Positions 7,079 to 13,863 are shown, counted from the first letter of the stretch. The stretch: 15,461 nucleotides of DNA from an uncultured Pirellulaceae bacterium (GCA_947258905.1 CAMYKF010000585.1:1-15461), one strand, 5' to 3'. A program made the numbers and translations. Notes: generated by a model from the sequence alone, not told the origin.

Positions 7079-9943
7079 ATGTCCGCTTCCCTGTCTCCGT
7101 TTGTTGCCCGGCACATCGGTCCCCGCGAAGAAGAGGTGCAACAGATGTTGTCGGTCCTCGGTTACAAATCGCTCGACGATTTGACTCACACCGTGGTGCC
7201 GCCCGGCATCCTTGAAGACTCGCCGCTGGATATTCTTCCGGGGCTCAGCGAGGAGGAAGCTCTGGCCGAGCTGCGTGAACTGGCCGATCAAAATGTCGTA
7301 CTCAAAACCTGCATCGGTCAGGGCTACTATGGCACGCACACACCCAAAGCACTGCAACGAAACGTGCTGGAAAATCCGGCCTGGTACACGGCCTACACGC
7401 CGTATCAACCGGAGATTTCCCAGGGACGGCTGGAAGTGCTGTTCTATTTCCAGACCATGGTGGCCGAACTGACCGGTCTGGAAATCGCCAACGCATCATT
7501 GCTGGACGAAGCCACCGCCGCGGCCGAAGCGATGACGTTGTGCCATCGCAGTGTTAAAGGCAAATCGCATCGCTTCCTTGTATCGCAACTGTGCCATCCG
7601 CAAACCATCGAAATCATTCGCACCCGCGCCGAGCCGATGGGCATCGAGGTGGTCCTGTTCGATGAACAAGCGGAAGTCACCGACTGGGGCGATGTGTTCG
7701 GTGTGATTGTGCAGTACCCGGCCACCGACGGGTCGGTTCGCGATTACCAGTCACTAATTGAGGCCGCGCATGAGCACAAGGCACTGGTTGTGATGGCCAC
7801 AGACCTGCTGGCCCTGATGTTGTTGAAGAGCCCCGGCGAATTGGGTGCCGACATTGCCATCGGTAACTCGCAACGCTTCGGAGTGCCGCTCGGTCTGGGC
7901 GGGCCGCACGCCGCGTTCATGGCCACATGCGACGCGTGGAAACGCACGATGCCCGGTCGTCTGGTCGGCCAGTCGATCGATGCGCACGGCAAACCGGCTT
8001 ACCGGCTGGCATTGCAGACGCGCGAACAGCACATTCGCCGCGAGAAAGCGACGTCGAACATCTGCACCGCTCAGGCGCTGCTGGCCATCATGTCGACGTT
8101 GTACGCCTGTTATCACGGGCCCCGCGGGTTGCGGGAGATTGCCAGTCGTGTGCATATCCGGACTTGTCAGCTCAACGATGCCTTGAGATCGGCAGGCCTC
8201 ACGATTTGCGACGACCAGTTCTTTGACACGCTTACCATCGAAGTCGGATCGCGTGTCGATGAAATCATGAACCGTGCAGTGGAGGCCGGCTACAATCTGC
8301 GGCGCTACAGTGACACGCGCATCGGCATCTCGCTGGACGAAACCACAACTGAACAGGACGTCGAGATTCTTGCAGGGCTGTTCGACGCGAAAGCTGACCA
8401 CCAGCCATCTGCCATCGCGATTGACGACGGTCATTTACGCAGCGACACCATCCTCACGCAGGACGTGTTCCATCGGTACCACAGCGAAACGGAGATGATG
8501 CGTTACCTGCGCCGGTTGTCCGAGATGGATATCGCGCTGGACCGTGCCATGATACCGCTGGGATCCTGCACGATGAAATTGAATGCCGCTGCCGAGTTGA
8601 CGCCAATCACCTGGCCCGAGTTCAATTCGATTCATCCGTTTGCACCGGCCGACCAGTGGCAGGGCTACCGCAAGATGATCGACCAGCTGGAACAGATGCT
8701 CTGCGCTGCCACCGGCTACGCGGCCATTTCGCTGCAGCCCAACGCAGGCTCGCAAGGCGAGTACGCAGGGTTGCTGGCCATCAAGCGGTACCACGAATCA
8801 CGGGGCGACATGAATCGCAATGTGTGCCTGATCCCCAGCAGCGCTCACGGCACCAACCCGGCCAGTGCGCAAATGGCCAACATGAAAGTCGTCGTCGTCA
8901 AGTGTGACGACCAGGGCGATGTCGATCTGGCAGACCTCGACGCGAAGATCGCGGCCAACGAAGGCAAGCTGGCGGCGATCATGATTACCTACCCGTCAAC
9001 GCACGGTGTGTTCGAGGAAGAAGTGACGCCTGTGTGCGAAAAGGTGCATGCCGCCGGCGGTCAGGTTTATATCGATGGTGCCAACCTGAATGCCCTGGTC
9101 GGCGTGGCCAAGCCAGGCCACTTTGGCGGCGATGTCTCGCATCTCAACTTGCACAAGACGTTTTGCATTCCGCACGGTGGCGGGGGGCCGGGCGTCGGTC
9201 CGATCGGAGTCTGTGCGCATCTGGCCGAGTTTCTGCCGGCCGACGGCATGAACCCGGAGCGCAAGGGTCCCGCCGTTAGTGCCGCTCCCTTCGGCAGTGC
9301 CAGTATTCTGCCGATTTCGTGGATGTACATTCGCATGATGGGAGCGGCCGGGCTGAAGTACGCCACGCAACTTGCCATCCTGAACGCCAACTACATCGCC
9401 CATCAACTGAATGACCACTACGAAATTCTCTACACCGGCAACAAGGGGCTGGTGGCTCACGAGTGCATTATCGACACGCGGCCGCTGGACAAGGACGGAC
9501 ATGTTACAGTCGACGATATTGCCAAGCGTTTGATCGATTTCGGATTCCATGCTCCGACCATGTCGTTCCCGGTAGCCGGCACGCTGATGGTCGAGCCGAC
9601 CGAGAGCGAGTCACTGTACGAGCTGGATCGATTCTGCCGGGCCATGAACCAGATCTATCAGGAATACGAGAAGGTCAAGGCCGGTCACTGGCCCGCGGAC
9701 AACAACCCGCTGCACAACGCGCCGCACACGCTCGATTCGATCATCGGCGATGATACGGAGCGAGCCTATTCCCGACGCGAAGCTGTTTGTCCTGACCCGG
9801 AATTCGACTACAGCGTCAAGTACTGGCCGCCGGTGGGACGCGTCGACAATGTGTGGGGTGATCGCAATCTGGTCTGCGCCTGCCCGCCCATGGAGAGTTA
9901 CGAGGAGTCGGAAGCCGAGGCCGAAACGGTCGGTGCCGGGTAG
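7079..9943 (+). CDS. gcvP: Glycine dehydrogenase (decarboxylating), full-length P protein
   Basis: The P protein of the glycine cleavage system decarboxylates glycine with pyridoxal phosphate and passes the aminomethyl group to the lipoyl arm of GcvH in the cytoplasm. The start is the ATG at 7079, six bases after AAGGA, giving MSASLSPFVARHIGPREEEV, the usual N terminus; the product is 954 aa, the length of single-chain P proteins. An open frame reaching back to 6767 only crosses the riboswitch. Family blocks appear in order: YYGTHTPKALQRNVLENPAW, the ANASLLDEATAAAEAM segment, IPLGSCTMKLNAA, PNAGSQGEYAGLLAIKRYHE, SSAHGTNPASAQMANMKVV and NLHKTFCIPHGGGGPGVGPI. The lysine of the last block, K693, is the pyridoxal phosphate Schiff-base residue. 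Both halves that are split as GcvPA/GcvPB in some bacteria are fused here. It is probably controlled by the glycine riboswitch just upstream. Confidence 0.98.
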   Translation: MSASLSPFVARHIGPREEEVQQMLSVLGYKSLDDLTHTVVPPGILEDSPLDILPGLSEEEALAELRELADQNVVLKTCIGQGYYGTHTPKALQRNVLENPAWYTAYTPYQPEISQGRLEVLFYFQTMVAELTGLEIANASLLDEATAAAEAMTLCHRSVKGKSHRFLVSQLCHPQTIEIIRTRAEPMGIEVVLFDEQAEVTDWGDVFGVIVQYPATDGSVRDYQSLIEAAHEHKALVVMATDLLALMLLKSPGELGADIAIGNSQRFGVPLGLGGPHAAFMATCDAWKRTMPGRLVGQSIDAHGKPAYRLALQTREQHIRREKATSNICTAQALLAIMSTLYACYHGPRGLREIASRVHIRTCQLNDALRSAGLTICDDQFFDTLTIEVGSRVDEIMNRAVEAGYNLRRYSDTRIGISLDETTTEQDVEILAGLFDAKADHQPSAIAIDDGHLRSDTILTQDVFHRYHSETEMMRYLRRLSEMDIALDRAMIPLGSCTMKLNAAAELTPITWPEFNSIHPFAPADQWQGYRKMIDQLEQMLCAATGYAAISLQPNAGSQGEYAGLLAIKRYHESRGDMNRNVCLIPSSAHGTNPASAQMANMKVVVVKCDDQGDVDLADLDAKIAANEGKLAAIMITYPSTHGVFEEEVTPVCEKVHAAGGQVYIDGANLNALVGVAKPGHFGGDVSHLNLHKTFCIPHGGGGPGVGPIGVCAHLAEFLPADGMNPERKGPAVSAAPFGSASILPISWMYIRMMGAAGLKYATQLAILNANYIAHQLNDHYEILYTGNKGLVAHECIIDTRPLDKDGHVTVDDIAKRLIDFGFHAPTMSFPVAGTLMVEPTESESLYELDRFCRAMNQIYQEYEKVKAGHWPADNNPLHNAPHTLDSIIGDDTERAYSRREAVCPDPEFDYSVKYWPPVGRVDNVWGDRNLVCACPPMESYEESEAEAETVGAG

Positions 9944-9955
9944 ATCAGCCTGAGA

Positions 9956-10021
9956 GTAGCCAAAGTCGTGAGACTTTGGACGCGATGCCTGGATGGTCAA
10001 ATCTCTCACGAGATTTGCAAC
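9956..10021. repeat. Paired-hairpin (REP/BIME-like) repeat, copy A
   Basis: Two perfect 7-bp hairpins lie 18 bases apart between the converging gcvP and DTW genes. The first has arms CCAAAGT (9960-9966) and ACTTTGG (9973-9979) around loop CGTGAG. The second has arms CAAATCT (9998-10004) and AGATTTG (10011-10017) around loop CTCACG. The loops are exact reverse complements. The element starts with GTAGC, and the two halves read as imperfect inverted copies. A related copy lies at 13934-14009. It may also serve as a bidirectional transcription barrier, which is inference. Confidence 0.85.
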
Positions 10022-10045
10022 GGCTCTCGAGAATTGCTGCATCTG

Positions 10046-10654
10046 TTAACGCGATTCGTTTTCAAATCGAATCTGTTCCTTCACCATCGAGTCAAACACG
10101 TCCAGCAATTGCCCGAAACCACGTGTTTCCGGCTCGATGACGCGTAAGGCACACACGAGGGCTTCGATAGTCGACAGGCAGCCGGCGCGAGGTTGCTTGC
10201 GTACGCGGTAACGGCTGGGTGCTGCCGGATCGATGGCCAGATGGGGCAGCTCATGCAGCCACGGATTGGCCCGGTACATTCGCCGGGCCTGCGACCAGGT
10301 CCCGTCGAGCACGATCAAGTGACTGGGCCGTTTTTCGGGAGTTAACTCTGCCACATCGACCGCATCGGCGGCAGGGTACAGGACGCTGCAGTTCTCGGGC
10401 GGAGCAACGTCGATTGCCAGTTGCTGCTGGCGTCGGGCCACATGGATGGACACGTTCTGCATTCCCAGTCGCGCGATGCGGGCGGTACCGATCGGGTGCA
10501 GAACTTCGCGATGATGTTGCAACACAATCACGCCAGTCCGGTTACTTAAACGGGGGACGCGATCGCAGATGCACACGCTGGCCGCACGAAAGCATCGATA
10601 ACACTCGTCGCGAAAGCGGGGCAGCGCAGGAACAGGATGGGCAGTTTTTTTCAT
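10046..10654 (-). CDS. DTW-domain tRNA-uridine aminocarboxypropyltransferase
   Basis: This 202-residue protein belongs to the DTW family (E. coli TapT, human DTWD1/2). These cytoplasmic enzymes move the 3-amino-3-carboxypropyl group of S-adenosylmethionine onto a tRNA uridine to make acp3U. Visible family marks are the cysteines C18, C21, C28 and C30 (CYRC...CIC), HHREVLHPIGTARIA at 47-61, the signature LDGTWSQA at 116-123 and STIEA at 161-165. The length is typical. The start is the ATG at 10654-10652; the Shine-Dalgarno signal is weak (GGTGAG). A TACAAT -10-like box on the minus strand (10680-10675) would put transcription start a few bases before the gene, suggesting its own promoter. It is 85 bp downstream of the thioredoxin-like gene on the same strand. 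Which tRNA position it modifies cannot be told from sequence. Confidence 0.9.
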   Translation of the reverse strand: MKKTAHPVPALPRFRDECYRCFRAASVCICDRVPRLSNRTGVIVLQHHREVLHPIGTARIARLGMQNVSIHVARRQQQLAIDVAPPENCSVLYPAADAVDVAELTPEKRPSHLIVLDGTWSQARRMYRANPWLHELPHLAIDPAAPSRYRVRKQPRAGCLSTIEALVCALRVIEPETRGFGQLLDVFDSMVKEQIRFENESR

Positions 10655-10702
10655 GGGGGCTCACCGAGGCTCTTATTGTACTGTGGTGAGCAATCGACAC
10701 GA

Positions 10703-10726
10703 ATCGTTTAACCGACGTTAAACGAT
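10703..10726 (-). terminator. Perfect 10-bp hairpin after the thioredoxin-like gene
   Basis: ATCGTTTAAC (10703-10712) and GTTAAACGAT (10717-10726) form a perfect 10-bp stem with a four-base loop, 13 bases beyond the stop codon of the thioredoxin-like gene. No U-tract follows on either strand, so a Rho-independent terminator is only one option. It could equally be an operator for the DTW gene downstream, or a transcript-end stabiliser. Confidence 0.45.
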
Positions 10727-10739
10727 GTGCTGCCTCCGG

Positions 10740-11123
10740 CTACAGCCAGGTATCCCGGCAAAGTTTTTTGAGAGCACGCTCCGACAGATGCCCCGAACGA
10801 CGCCGTATTTCCTTGCCATCCCGCTCGTAGATGAAGGTGGGGACGCTGCGAATCCAGTACTTGCGCGCCATTTCCTGATTGTACGCGGCATTGATGCGGC
10901 GGACCTTGAATCCCTTGTTTTGCAAACCAACGACCGTTGATTCGAGCTTGGGGCTGCAGCCGCCTCACGACGGGGCATAGAAGTACAACAAGGTGCCTTC
11001 GGGTTTTGCGTTGGGATCGGGATCGCCCGCGATCTGGTCGAAATTCATCAACCCCAAGGCGCCCAGATCAAGTGCCTCGACAAACGCCGCGATCACAATC
11101 ATCACCACCGTGTTATTGTTCAT
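10740..11123 (-). CDS. Candidate selenoprotein: thioredoxin-fold protein with UGGC motif
   Basis: Translated from the ATG at 11123-11121 to the TAG at 10742-10740, the frame codes for 127 residues with one internal TGA at codon 53 (10967-10965). Just before it lies LLYFYAPS, the beta strand that leads into a thioredoxin active site; just after it GGCSPKLES. TGA therefore occupies the first cysteine of CxxC, giving U53-G-G-C56. The fold continues with VRRINAAYNQEMARKYWIRS, the cis-proline loop VPTFIYERDG (P95) and a closing helix. The first 27 residues are hydrophobic, perhaps a membrane anchor, although E16 and D19 weaken this. A GAGGT Shine-Dalgarno lies seven bases before the ATG. A hairpin resembling a bacterial SECIS lies at 10944-10923. 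The expected role is thiol-disulfide exchange, substrate unknown. The alternative is a gene with a recent Cys-to-stop mutation. Conventional calling from 10925 would keep only 61 residues and lose the active site. Confidence 0.8.
10923..10944 (-). promoter_or_regulatory. Bacterial SECIS-like hairpin downstream of the in-frame UGA
   Basis: Counted from the base after UGA, positions 21-29 (CGAAUCAAC) pair with 34-42 (GUUGGUUUG), a 9-bp stem with two G-U pairs, closed by the tetraloop GGUC. The apical loop begins 29 bases after the UGA. From memory, bacterial SECIS elements have a short loop with G among its first two bases, a stem of about 4-16 bp, and a UGA-to-loop distance of about 16-37 bases; all three are met. 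The E. coli fdhF element also presents GGUCU in its loop. The hairpin is inside the coding sequence, as in other bacteria. Folding was judged by eye. Confidence 0.65.
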
Positions 11124-11156
11124 GAGTCTTACCTCGTCCGGTTTTTGGGGCGAGAA

Positions 11157-11185
11157 AAGATAGGTTATGGCGGGGAACGGTTCAA
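11157..11185 (-). promoter_or_regulatory. Probable promoter of the thioredoxin-like gene
   Basis: On the minus strand TTGAAC (11185-11180) and TATCTT (11162-11157) are separated by exactly 17 bases, each matching four of six consensus positions. Transcription would start near 11150, about 27 bases before the ATG. This gives the gene a complete set of promoter, Shine-Dalgarno and start, which argues that it is expressed. Confidence 0.45.
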
Positions 11186-11333
11186 ACCGCTTTGAATGAT
11201 TACAGTCGTTCGCGAGCCTGAGCGCTGATCCGGTTGGGGGGATTTTTCAGTTTGCGCGTGGCCTGGAGGACCGATGTCATTCCACCCAAATAACTGGTCA
11301 ATGGCGATACACAACTGGTCGCGGAAGACCCGC

Positions 11334-11367
11334 AACCGCAGAATGTCGAACAAGGAATGCCCAACCG
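11334..11367. repeat. 34-bp dispersed repeat, inverted copy 1
   Basis: The reverse complement of this segment matches 14034-14067 at 33 of 34 positions; the shared core is CATTCCTTGTTCGACATTC. The copy at 14 kb is the left arm of a long inverted repeat; here the partner arm is missing. It sits in the 432-bp spacer (11124-11555) between gcvH and the thioredoxin-like gene, which otherwise holds the hairpin cluster at 11408-11509 and a possible promoter, but no gene I can support. Confidence 0.75.
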
Positions 11368-11407
11368 CTGAAGAATCAGGCTCGTCCGCGCGATTTGAAA
11401 CCTGGCA

Positions 11408-11509
11408 GAATCCCAACGGGCCCAACGGGGTTCGATCAATAGCCCAGGGTTCTTGAACCCCGGGTCGCAGGATGTGAGCGACGCATACAACCCCAACGGG
11501 GTTGCGTCG
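11408..11509. repeat. GC-rich hairpin cluster downstream of gcvH
   Basis: Three neighbouring parts are visible: CCCAACGGGCCCAACGGGG at the left; CCCAGGGTTC (11443-11452) facing GAACCCCGGG (11455-11464) with one mismatch; and a strong hairpin of CAACCCC (11488-11494), loop AAC, GGGGTTG (11498-11504), flanked by CGACG and CGTCG. The last hairpin lies about 50 bases after the gcvH stop on the minus strand and could help end the gcvT-gcvH transcript, though no U-tract follows. The layout recalls a common planctomycete spacer repeat (recollection). Confidence 0.65.
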
Positions 11510-11555
11510 TCTCGGCCTCCCGTCTGCTGCGGCAAGATGCCACAGCCCCAAAGAT

Positions 11556-11951
11556 CTAACCTTCTTCGGCGCACTGTTTCTGGTATGCCTCGTAATCCAG
11601 CAATTTGGACAGCGCATCCTCGCTGGAGAGCTTGACCTTGGCGATCCAGCCTTCACCAAAGGCATCGGAGCCAAGGATTTCCAGATTGTCCGGCAGCGAG
11701 GTGTTCACCTCGATGACTTCACCGTCCACCGGGCTGTACAGCGAACTGACTGCCTTGACCGACTCCACTTCACCAAATTCGTCACCGGCTGCAACGGTCG
11801 CGCCAACTTCCGGCAATTCCATGTACACCAGATCCGTCAGTTGCTCGACGGCAAAGTCGGTGATGCCGATCGTGGCTACCTTGCTGCCATTCTCTTCCGC
11901 AACATGGACCCATTCGTGAGAGGGGGCGTAAAGTAAATCTGCCTGATTCAC
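11556..11951 (-). CDS. gcvH: Glycine cleavage system H protein
   Basis: GcvH is the lipoylated carrier that shuttles the aminomethyl group from the P protein to the T protein, and its lipoyl group to the L protein. The 131 residues contain YAPSHEWVHV near the start, VGITD-like ATIGITDFAVEQLTDLVYM, and EFGEVESVKAVSSLYSPVDG, in which K66 is the lipoylation site. The start chosen is the GTG at 11951-11949, because GGAG lies six bases upstream (CTGGAGAACAATGTG) and VNQADLLYAPSHEW gives the usual N-terminal length. A longer frame to 12050 would add 33 residues encoded by a spacer palindrome. It lies 120 bp after gcvT on the same strand, probably in one transcript. The L protein gene is not in the window. 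Confidence 0.96.
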   Translation of the reverse strand: MNQADLLYAPSHEWVHVAEENGSKVATIGITDFAVEQLTDLVYMELPEVGATVAAGDEFGEVESVKAVSSLYSPVDGEVIEVNTSLPDNLEILGSDAFGEGWIAKVKLSSEDALSKLLDYEAYQKQCAEEG

Positions 11952-11988
11952 ATTGTTCTCCAGGTGTGTCAGTGATTGGTCGTTCTCC

Positions 11989-12056
11989 GGGAGGTCGAGG
12001 CTCCTGCCGAGACAGAAATTACCGATAGTTTGTTTCGGCGGGAGCCTCAACCTCCC
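11989..12056. repeat. 22-bp inverted repeat between gcvT and gcvH
   Basis: The left arm (11989-12010, beginning GGGAGGTCGAGGCTCC) and right arm (12035-12056, ending GAGCCTCAACCTCCC) match as inverted copies at 20 of 22 positions around a 24-base loop. In the gcvT-gcvH transcript this would be a very stable stem-loop between the two genes. It could set the relative amounts of T and H protein by processing or by partial termination; it might also be just a spacer-borne repeat element. Confidence 0.85.
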
Positions 12057-12071
12057 AACGCCGTCACAGTT

Positions 12072-13187
12072 TTAGTCGCGGTCATAAAACGGCAACCGGC
12101 AAACTCTTGCCGCCAGACGTTTGCCGCGGACATCGATTTCCAGTTCGGTACCCACGTCCGTATGTTCAGGTTTTACATAGCCCATCGCAATAGGCTTTTG
12201 AAAGGTCGGCGAAAAAGTACCGCTGGTGACTTCGCCGACCTGTTCGTCGCCCCGATAAATCAAACTGTGTTCGCGAGCCGGCCGCTTGCCTTCCATTTCC
12301 AGACCGATTCTTCGCGGCAGGCTATCGTCCTTGCGAGCCGCGACGATGGCGGCGCGACCGGGAAACTCCCGATCCTTGATATTGATGGCGAACTTGACGT
12401 CCGCCTGCGCCGGATTGATTCTCTCACTCAGTTCGTGGCCGTACAGTGGCATGCCAGCTTCCAGCCGCAAGGTATCGCGGGCGGCCAGACCAACCGCCGA
12501 ACCGCCATCGCCTGAGCACTTGTCGAGAATCGTCTGCCAGACTTCCACTGCCTTGTCTCCAGGTACGGTCAATTCACAGCCATCCTCGCCCGTGTATCCG
12601 GTGCGGCTGACGATGGCCGTCGTTCCACAAACCTCCGTCATCATGCCGTGGTAGTACTTGAGTGAACTCGGCGCGGTCCCGCACAGCGGGTCGACGGTCG
12701 CCAGTGCCCTGGGGCCCTGCACGGCGATCATCGCGGTCGCTGTCGTGCGGTCTTCAAAGCCAAATTTTTCCAGGTCACCGTGTTGTCTGAGCCAGCCGAG
12801 AATCTTTTCCCGGTTGCTGGCGTTGACGACCATAAAACAAAACGCCTTGCCCGAGGGATCAGCCAGGTGATACACGAGCACATCGTCGAGTACGCCGCCG
12901 TCGTCACGGGTCATCAGCGAGTAGCGGATCTTGCCGGCTTCCATCGGCCATACGCGACGCGTGGTCAGGCCGTTGAGTAATTCGCAGGCGGTCGGGTCGG
13001 CAAAATAAAAACGGCCCATATGCGAAACATCAAACATGCCCACGGCGTTACGCGTGGCATTGTGCTCGTCAATGATTGACGTGTACTGCACGGGCATGGA
13101 CCAGCCGGCGAAATCGACCATGCGTCCGCCGTGCGAGGCATGCCAGTCGTACAGGGGAGTTTTCAAAAGTTCGGTCGTACTGCTCAT
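12072..13187 (-). CDS. gcvT: Glycine cleavage system T protein (aminomethyltransferase)
   Basis: GcvT takes the aminomethyl group from GcvH, transfers the one-carbon unit to tetrahydrofolate and releases ammonia. The 371-residue product has the usual length and the family blocks HASHGGRMVDFAGWSMPVQY, GMFDVSHMGR, MIAVQGPRA, VSRTGYTGEDGCEL and RLEAGMPLYGHELSE, the last two in the folate-binding region, plus a C-terminal barrel ending VCRLPFYDRD. The ATG at 13187-13185 is preferred over two TTG codons just upstream; an AGGA lies 11 bases before it. A TAGAAT -10-like box on the minus strand (13255-13250) would give a leader of about 55 bases. That leader lacks any CCGAAGG/CTCTCAGG aptamer signature, so this gene is not visibly under the glycine riboswitch. 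gcvH follows. Confidence 0.97.
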   Translation of the reverse strand: MSSTTELLKTPLYDWHASHGGRMVDFAGWSMPVQYTSIIDEHNATRNAVGMFDVSHMGRFYFADPTACELLNGLTTRRVWPMEAGKIRYSLMTRDDGGVLDDVLVYHLADPSGKAFCFMVVNASNREKILGWLRQHGDLEKFGFEDRTTATAMIAVQGPRALATVDPLCGTAPSSLKYYHGMMTEVCGTTAIVSRTGYTGEDGCELTVPGDKAVEVWQTILDKCSGDGGSAVGLAARDTLRLEAGMPLYGHELSERINPAQADVKFAINIKDREFPGRAAIVAARKDDSLPRRIGLEMEGKRPAREHSLIYRGDEQVGEVTSGTFSPTFQKPIAMGYVKPEHTDVGTELEIDVRGKRLAARVCRLPFYDRD

Positions 13188-13289
13188 CAACAATGGATTC
13201 CTGAACGTTGATATACCTCATACGCAGCTGTCTGCTGCAAGCCGGAATTATTCTATCGCAAGTCGCGGTGGCCAACAGACCCGGGCTGC

Positions 13290-13459
13290 GTAGCCAAGCT
13301 CGCCAGAGCGGTTTCCGGCATCGGTGCCAAAAATGCAGGCATGCGAGGCCCTTCGCACGCCACCAGCGAGGCCCTTCGCACGCCACATATTCACGCCCGG
13401 TTGGTGCGGGCCGAAGATCGCATTTGCTGCGATGAAGAGCGAGGGCCTCGCTCTGCTAC
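13290..13459. repeat. GTAGCC...GCTAC element with internal 21-bp direct repeat (copy C)
   Basis: This fills most of the gene-free stretch 13188-13593. It opens with GTAGCC and a hairpin GCTC-GCCA-GAGC (13298-13309), and closes with a perfect hairpin of AGAGCGAG (13436-13443), loop GGC, CTCGCTCT (13447-13454), followed by GCTAC (13455-13459). Between them a 21-bp sequence starting GCGAGGCCCTTCGC occurs twice without change (13343-13363 and 13366-13386). The GTAGCC-hairpin-spacer-hairpin-GCTAC plan is that of copies A and B, but the stems differ. Confidence 0.65.
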
Positions 13460-13593
13460 AAGGCAGCTGCGGGTTTAAGACAGGCAAATTCCCGGCTCGA
13501 GGAGGGAATGTCGCCAAGCATTTTCGACCGGCGGCGAACCCCTGGATAGAATCAACTGTCTCAACCTGCGCCGGCTCGATCGAAGGAAACACC

Positions 13594-13863
13594 ATGGACA
13601 AAGATGACAAACTGGTCACGCTCACCCAGGTAGACGATGAGGCTAATGCCTCGATCATCATCGCCACACTGGAAAAGGCCGGTATCAAGGCGACCAGCAC
13701 CGGCGTGTTCACGGCCGGTTTCAAGGCGGAGGCCCCCGGTTATGTCAGTGTGGTCGTTAGTGAAAAGGACCTGGTGGAAGCCCAACGCGTGCTGGACACG
13801 ATCAAGTTTCAAAAAAGCGACGTTGACTGGTCGAAAGTCGATGTCGGTGAGCCGGAAAAGTAG
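13594..13863 (+). CDS. Small DUF2007-like protein
   Basis: The product has 89 residues from the ATG at 13594, with AAGGAA six bases upstream; a longer frame to 13324 would only translate the repeat element. The sequence MDKDDKLVTLTQVDDEANAS, followed by IIIATLEKAGIKAT and, later, VSVVVSEKDLVEAQRVLDTI, fits the small ferredoxin-like beta-alpha-beta fold of the DUF2007 family (sometimes named putative signal-transducing protein), whose biochemical role is unknown to me. There is no signal peptide or membrane segment, so it should be cytoplasmic. A TAGAAT -10-like box at 13547-13552 would start transcription about 35 bases before the gene. The neighbours do not suggest a function. The family assignment rests on pattern and length only. 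Confidence 0.7.
   Translation: MDKDDKLVTLTQVDDEANASIIIATLEKAGIKATSTGVFTAGFKAEAPGYVSVVVSEKDLVEAQRVLDTIKFQKSDVDWSKVDVGEPEK

Noticed and set aside
10740..10925. Short 61-residue minus-strand ORF beginning at a TTG
   Set aside because: It is only the C-terminal half of the thioredoxin-fold gene; the real frame extends through the TGA at 10967-10965 to the ATG at 11123.
10740..11123. Explanation by a reassigned genetic code (TGA as an ordinary sense codon)
   Set aside because: The macroglobulin gene ends naturally at TGA, and the other genes contain no in-frame TGA, so general reassignment does not fit.
11165..11215. A tRNA-like T-arm (GGTTCAAACC)
   Set aside because: No acceptor stem, D arm or anticodon arm can be built around it; it overlaps a plausible promoter instead.
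11165..11674. Minus-strand ORFs of 124 and 169 residues overlapping the gcvH end
   Set aside because: They run through GC-rich hairpins and the dispersed 34-bp repeat in different frames and show no protein family pattern; most of the stretch is spacer.
11952..12050. Thirty-three-residue N-terminal extension of gcvH
   Set aside because: It is encoded by one arm and the loop of the 22-bp inverted repeat plus leader; the GTG at 11951 has a well-spaced GGAG.
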